NCBI GenBank assembly: GCA_030643245.1
Contig: DAOWME010000125.1
Location: forward strand, 1 to 8,587
Source: Deltaproteobacteria bacterium
GTDB lineage: Bacteria; Desulfobacterota; UBA8473
Direction: 5' to 3'
Length of the DNA stretch: 8,587 nucleotides
Below the pieces are notes generated by a model. It made no database searches. It saw only the letters and a program-made list of their open reading frames with translations, and was not told the DNA's origin. Shown here piece by piece: positions 6,134 to 8,587 of this stretch. The translations under genes and the position numbers were made by a program. Every line of letters starts with the position of its first letter. Position 1 is the first letter of the stretch.

Positions 6134-6186
6134 TTTTTGCAATGGCTGGGCAAAACCGATAAAAATTAAAGGGGTTATCAGTCAAG

Positions 6187-6306
6187 ATGGCAAATGAAAT
6201 TGGGAAAAGATATGTGTGTAAGAAATGTGGTTCAGAGTTCATTGTAACCCGCGGCGGTGACGGGAAGCTGTACTGTTGCGGTCAGCCGATGGAACTGAAG
6301 AAGTAG
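6187..6306 (+). CDS. Desulforedoxin-like mini-protein 1 (rubredoxin-type iron site)
   Basis: The 39-residue protein MANEIGKRYVCKKCGSEF... carries Cys11-x2-Cys14, 15 residues, then the adjacent pair Cys30-Cys31. This is the cysteine spacing of desulforedoxin, a 36-residue homodimer with one Fe(Cys)4 centre per chain, and of the N-terminal domain of desulfoferrodoxin. It begins MANE like the classical protein. AAGGGG (6169-6174) lies 12 bases before the ATG, a long but usable spacing. It lies 53 bp after the ligase and has a paralogue immediately downstream. No superoxide reductase domain follows, so it is stand-alone. It probably works as a small electron carrier or redox-sensing iron protein; the partner is unknown, with the FMN oxidoreductase further downstream one candidate (inference). 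Confidence 0.9.
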   Translation: MANEIGKRYVCKKCGSEFIVTRGGDGKLYCCGQPMELKK

Positions 6307-6355
6307 TCTTCTTGAACCTAAATGTTCTGCAGGTAATATTTGGAGGTAACAAACA

Positions 6356-6496
6356 ATGAGTCAGCTTGGAAAGAGATACCGTTGCCAGGAGTGTAATACT
6401 GAAATACTCTGTACTAAAGCCGGTGACGGTGCTCCGCTATGTTGCGATAAGGAGATGGAAGTTCAGGAACCAAAACCCATAGCGTCGTCTGATTGA
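6356..6496 (+). CDS. Desulforedoxin-like mini-protein 2
   Basis: This 46-residue paralogue of the preceding gene shares GKRYxC at the start, GDG before the second ligand pair and the same ligand spacing (Cys10, Cys13, Cys29, Cys30). It differs by an extra Cys19, by Asp31 in place of the glycine after the cysteine pair, and by a polar tail (VQEPKPIASSD). GGAGGT (6342-6347) at ideal spacing gives it a stronger ribosome binding site than copy 1. The two genes are 49 bp apart and arose by tandem duplication followed by clear divergence, so they may form separate homodimers or a heterodimer (inference). Its stop overlaps a TTG that could start the following hydrolase. Confidence 0.88.
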   Translation: MSQLGKRYRCQECNTEILCTKAGDGAPLCCDKEMEVQEPKPIASSD

Positions 6497-6504
6497 TACA
6501 AAAA

Positions 6505-7341
6505 ATGGGGGCTGTGAAGCCGCAAGACAAATATCTGGATATTAATAGGCTGCGGTTACATTATCTCGATTGGGGGGATTATGACCATCAGCCGATGCTG
6601 CTTCTCCATGGTTTCTTGTCCCACGCCCACGCATGGGATGATTTTGCCTTAAGCTTTAGGTCTCGTTTTCACGTTATAGCTCTAGATCAACGAGGGCATG
6701 GGGAAAGTGAGTGGTCAAGGGAGGCTGCCTATACCTTAGACGACCACTTTGTAGATATTGCCCCTTTTGTAGAGGCCCTGAACTTAAGAAGACTGATTCT
6801 GATTGGCCACTCAATGGGGGGACGAAATGCCTTATTTTATACTGCCTGCATTTCTCAGAATGTAGAGAGACTTGTCCTCGTTGAGGCCCGTCCTGGTAAC
6901 AGCCCACTTGCTTCTGAAGCATTAAAGCATCTCATTGAGAACCTTCCACTTCAAGCCAACTCTCTAGATGAGGTAGTACGAGCAGTCCAGGCTATCTATC
7001 CGTACCTTTCATGGGAAATCTGTCACCAAATGGTGGGTTATGGTTTCAAGCAGACGGCAGATGGAAAGTTTGTCCCAAGAGACGACATCAGAATGATTCA
7101 GCAATCTCAACGATCGGGCTACGTTATTGAGGATCTTTGGCCCTTCATGAAAAACATATCCTGTCCCACTCTGGTAGTACGCGGAAAAGAGAGCCCTTTC
7201 TTATCTCGAGAGGACGCCGAAAGGATGTGCAAGGTCATTCCCAAGGCTGAGTGGAAAGAAATACCCCAGGCTACGCATATACCAGTTCAGGAGAACCCAA
7301 TTGCCTTTAACAGGGTGGTTTCACATTTTTTAAATCTTTAA
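6505..7341 (+). CDS. Alpha/beta-hydrolase fold protein
   Basis: I took ATG 6505 (278 residues); an in-frame TTG at 6493 that overlaps the previous stop would add four residues, and neither has a clear ribosome binding site, so translational coupling to the upstream gene is likely. The fold is plain: the oxyanion-hole motif LLLHGF (32-37), VIALDQRGHGES (57-68), the nucleophile elbow GHSMGG (101-106, Ser103), LVLVEARPG (123-131), a cap region (about 135-205), LVVRGKESPFL and the catalytic histidine in ATHIPVQENP (His258). The catalytic acid is not an obvious aspartate: the usual position after strand 7 reads GKES (Glu229), and the alternative after strand 6 is Glu127. No signal peptide is seen. 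The family covers esterases, thioesterases, lactonases and carbon-carbon bond hydrolases; the position downstream of a CoA ligase allows a thioesterase or ring-opening hydrolase role, but this is inference. Confidence 0.88.
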   Translation: MGAVKPQDKYLDINRLRLHYLDWGDYDHQPMLLLHGFLSHAHAWDDFALSFRSRFHVIALDQRGHGESEWSREAAYTLDDHFVDIAPFVEALNLRRLILIGHSMGGRNALFYTACISQNVERLVLVEARPGNSPLASEALKHLIENLPLQANSLDEVVRAVQAIYPYLSWEICHQMVGYGFKQTADGKFVPRDDIRMIQQSQRSGYVIEDLWPFMKNISCPTLVVRGKESPFLSREDAERMCKVIPKAEWKEIPQATHIPVQENPIAFNRVVSHFLNL

Positions 7342-7471
7342 CAGTAAAGTAGTTAATCTAAATCCTCAAGAAGAGATGGTCTATCTTAACGGGGCTACCT
7401 TGCTGGGAAAGATTGGAGAAAAAAAGGTAGGCTCACTCTCAAATTGATAGACAGTACACCGAGGAGGGCTG

Positions 7472-8428
7472 ATGAAAAGAACATGTCTTTGTGATCTTCT
7501 CGGAATTGAATATCCCATTTTTCAAGGGGGTATGCTCTGGCTTGCTACTGCCGAACTTGCCGTAGCAGTTTCCAATGCCGGGGCCTTGGGTGTTATCAGT
7601 CCATTGGCAGGGATGGAAAGGCATGGAGATCCATCAAAGAATCTCAAAGATCAAATATCAAAGTCCAGGGATTTAACGGGAAAACCATTTGGCGTCAATA
7701 TTCCTCTGGATTTGCAATATAGCGGAATTCTTATAGACGTTGTTCTCAGAGAAAAGGTCGGAATTGTAATCACGGCTGCTGGGGATCCTGGTCACTACAC
7801 TGAATTGTTACACCAGGAGGGGATTAGGGTTCTCCATGTTGTGAGTTCTGTCAGACAGGCGAAGAATGCGGAATCCTGCAATGTGGACGCTGTAATCACT
7901 GAAGGGGTTGAAGCTGCAGGCCATATTGGATTCGATGAATTGCCATTATTTTCACTGATCCCCCAGGTTGCAGACGCCATCTCTATCCCGATCATCGCTG
8001 CCGGAGGTATTGTTGATGCGAGAGGAGTTGTCGCAGCCATATCCCTTGGTGCTGAGGGCGTGCAGTTGGGTACACGCTTTGTTGCTGTCGAGGAAAATAT
8101 TGCCAGCCCGGAATATAAACAGGCTATTATAGCCTCTAAAGATACAGACACCGTGATAACATGTCGTAAGCTATTGCCCACGAGAAGCCTGAAGTCGGAA
8201 TTTTCCAGAAGTTTATTGGAATTGGAAGAATCGGGGGTCTCTGCCGATGATATTAGAGACTATCTTGGTTACAGTCGTGCCAGGAGAGGCCAATTAGAGG
8301 GTGACATGGCCAACGGTGAAGCCTATTGTGGAGCATCGACTGGTTTGATAAAAGAGATAATCCCTGCGGCTCTGGTGGTGCGCAGACTGGTAGAGGGATA
8401 TCAAGAGATCATTAAGAAGATTGTGTGA
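7472..8428 (+). CDS. FMN-dependent nitronate monooxygenase / FabK-type enoyl reductase family protein
   Basis: The 318-residue TIM-barrel flavoprotein is preceded by AGGAGG (7462-7467), four bases from the ATG. Features of the family are YPIFQGGMLWLATAELAVAV (14-33), SNAGALGVI (34-42), KPFGVNIPL (71-79), the active-site loop EGVEAAGHIG (144-153, His151 matching the conserved histidine of nitronate monooxygenase and FabK), and the FMN phosphate sites IAAGGIVDARG (175-185) and LGAEGVQLGTRF (192-203). The C-terminal helix is typical. Sequence alone does not separate a 2-nitropropane dioxygenase-like oxidase from an enoyl thioester reductase; in an anaerobe with CoA-thioester genes around it, reduction of an unsaturated acyl-CoA or acyl-ACP is plausible (inference). 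A 130-bp gap without recognisable elements separates it from the hydrolase, so it may have its own promoter. The inverted repeat begins 20 bases after its stop. Confidence 0.88.
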   Translation: MKRTCLCDLLGIEYPIFQGGMLWLATAELAVAVSNAGALGVISPLAGMERHGDPSKNLKDQISKSRDLTGKPFGVNIPLDLQYSGILIDVVLREKVGIVITAAGDPGHYTELLHQEGIRVLHVVSSVRQAKNAESCNVDAVITEGVEAAGHIGFDELPLFSLIPQVADAISIPIIAAGGIVDARGVVAAISLGAEGVQLGTRFVAVEENIASPEYKQAIIASKDTDTVITCRKLLPTRSLKSEFSRSLLELEESGVSADDIRDYLGYSRARRGQLEGDMANGEAYCGASTGLIKEIIPAALVVRRLVEGYQEIIKKIV

Positions 8429-8448
8429 CTTCTCAAAAAGGCTTCAAC

Positions 8449-8587
8449 TAAGGGACGTGGCCGAAATAACTTCCCCATTTGTACATCTCATCTTCAGGCC
8501 ATCTTTGCCCGATCTTCAAACACAAAATCCTCGAAATAGGCAAAACTATTCCTGTGGTTTTGTATTTTCAGATCGAACAAATCTGAC
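8449..8587 (-). repeat. Right copy of the ~135-bp bracketing repeat, inverted
   Basis: Read on the minus strand, this matches 37-175 with about 90% identity; it is cut by the window edge, so its full length is unknown. Its inner end on the plus strand reads GGCCGAAATAACTTCCCC (8459-8476), close to the first bases of the window (CCGGAATAACTTCC). The repeat may therefore itself carry inverted ends of about 14 bp and be MITE-like. The minus-strand frame ending at a TGA (8494-8496) in YFEDFVFEDRAKMA is shared with the left copy, but I do not call it a gene. Confidence 0.85.

Noticed and set aside
6131..6168. TAATTTTT/AAAAATTA inverted pair after the ligase as a terminator
   Set aside because: It is an AT-only stem with a 22-base loop and no GC core, and the desulforedoxin genes follow closely as in one operon.

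Overview
All genes in this window lie on the plus strand. They form a catabolic-looking cluster from an anaerobic bacterium, most plausibly a sulfate reducer or syntroph of the Desulfobacterota. That placement is inferred from two desulforedoxin-like mini-proteins, several crotonases beside an acyl-CoA ligase, strong AGGAGG ribosome binding sites, moderate GC and many short dispersed repeats. No marker gene fixes the taxonomy.

Layout: a roughly 135-bp repeat (41-175) opens the window, and an inverted copy about 90% identical (8449-8583) closes it. Between them are (1) crotonase A (235-1104) followed after 3 bp by a metallo-beta-lactamase-fold hydrolase (1108-1794); (2) a gene graveyard (about 1898-2350) with the remnant of a small membrane-anchored protein carrying an in-frame TGA, joined to the C-terminal stub of a major facilitator transporter; (3) crotonases B (2340-3101) and C (3126-3863), C apparently lacking its last 15-20 residues; (4) a 710-bp non-coding block (3864-4573) with four copies of a CAGACCTCGTAAA repeat in mirror arrangement and, between the inner two, a 152-bp MITE with perfect 12-bp inverted ends and an 8-bp target duplication; (5) an AMP-forming acyl-CoA ligase (4574-6133), two tandem desulforedoxin-like proteins (6187-6306, 6356-6496) and an alpha/beta hydrolase (about 6505-7341); (6) an FMN-dependent nitronate monooxygenase/FabK-type oxidoreductase (7472-8428).

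How they may work together (inference): the ligase would activate a carboxylic acid to its CoA thioester, and the crotonases would hydrate, isomerise or hydrolyse unsaturated or cyclic acyl-CoA intermediates. The two hydrolases could open or release products, and the flavoprotein with the small iron proteins could supply redox steps. Acyl-CoA dehydrogenase, 3-hydroxyacyl-CoA dehydrogenase and thiolase are absent here, so this is not a complete beta-oxidation pathway. The three crotonases differ at the two catalytic glutamates (A/E, E/H, E/E), which suggests three different reactions. The cluster is visibly eroded and rearranged by repeats. I found no CRISPR array, rRNA, tRNA or convincing terminator.
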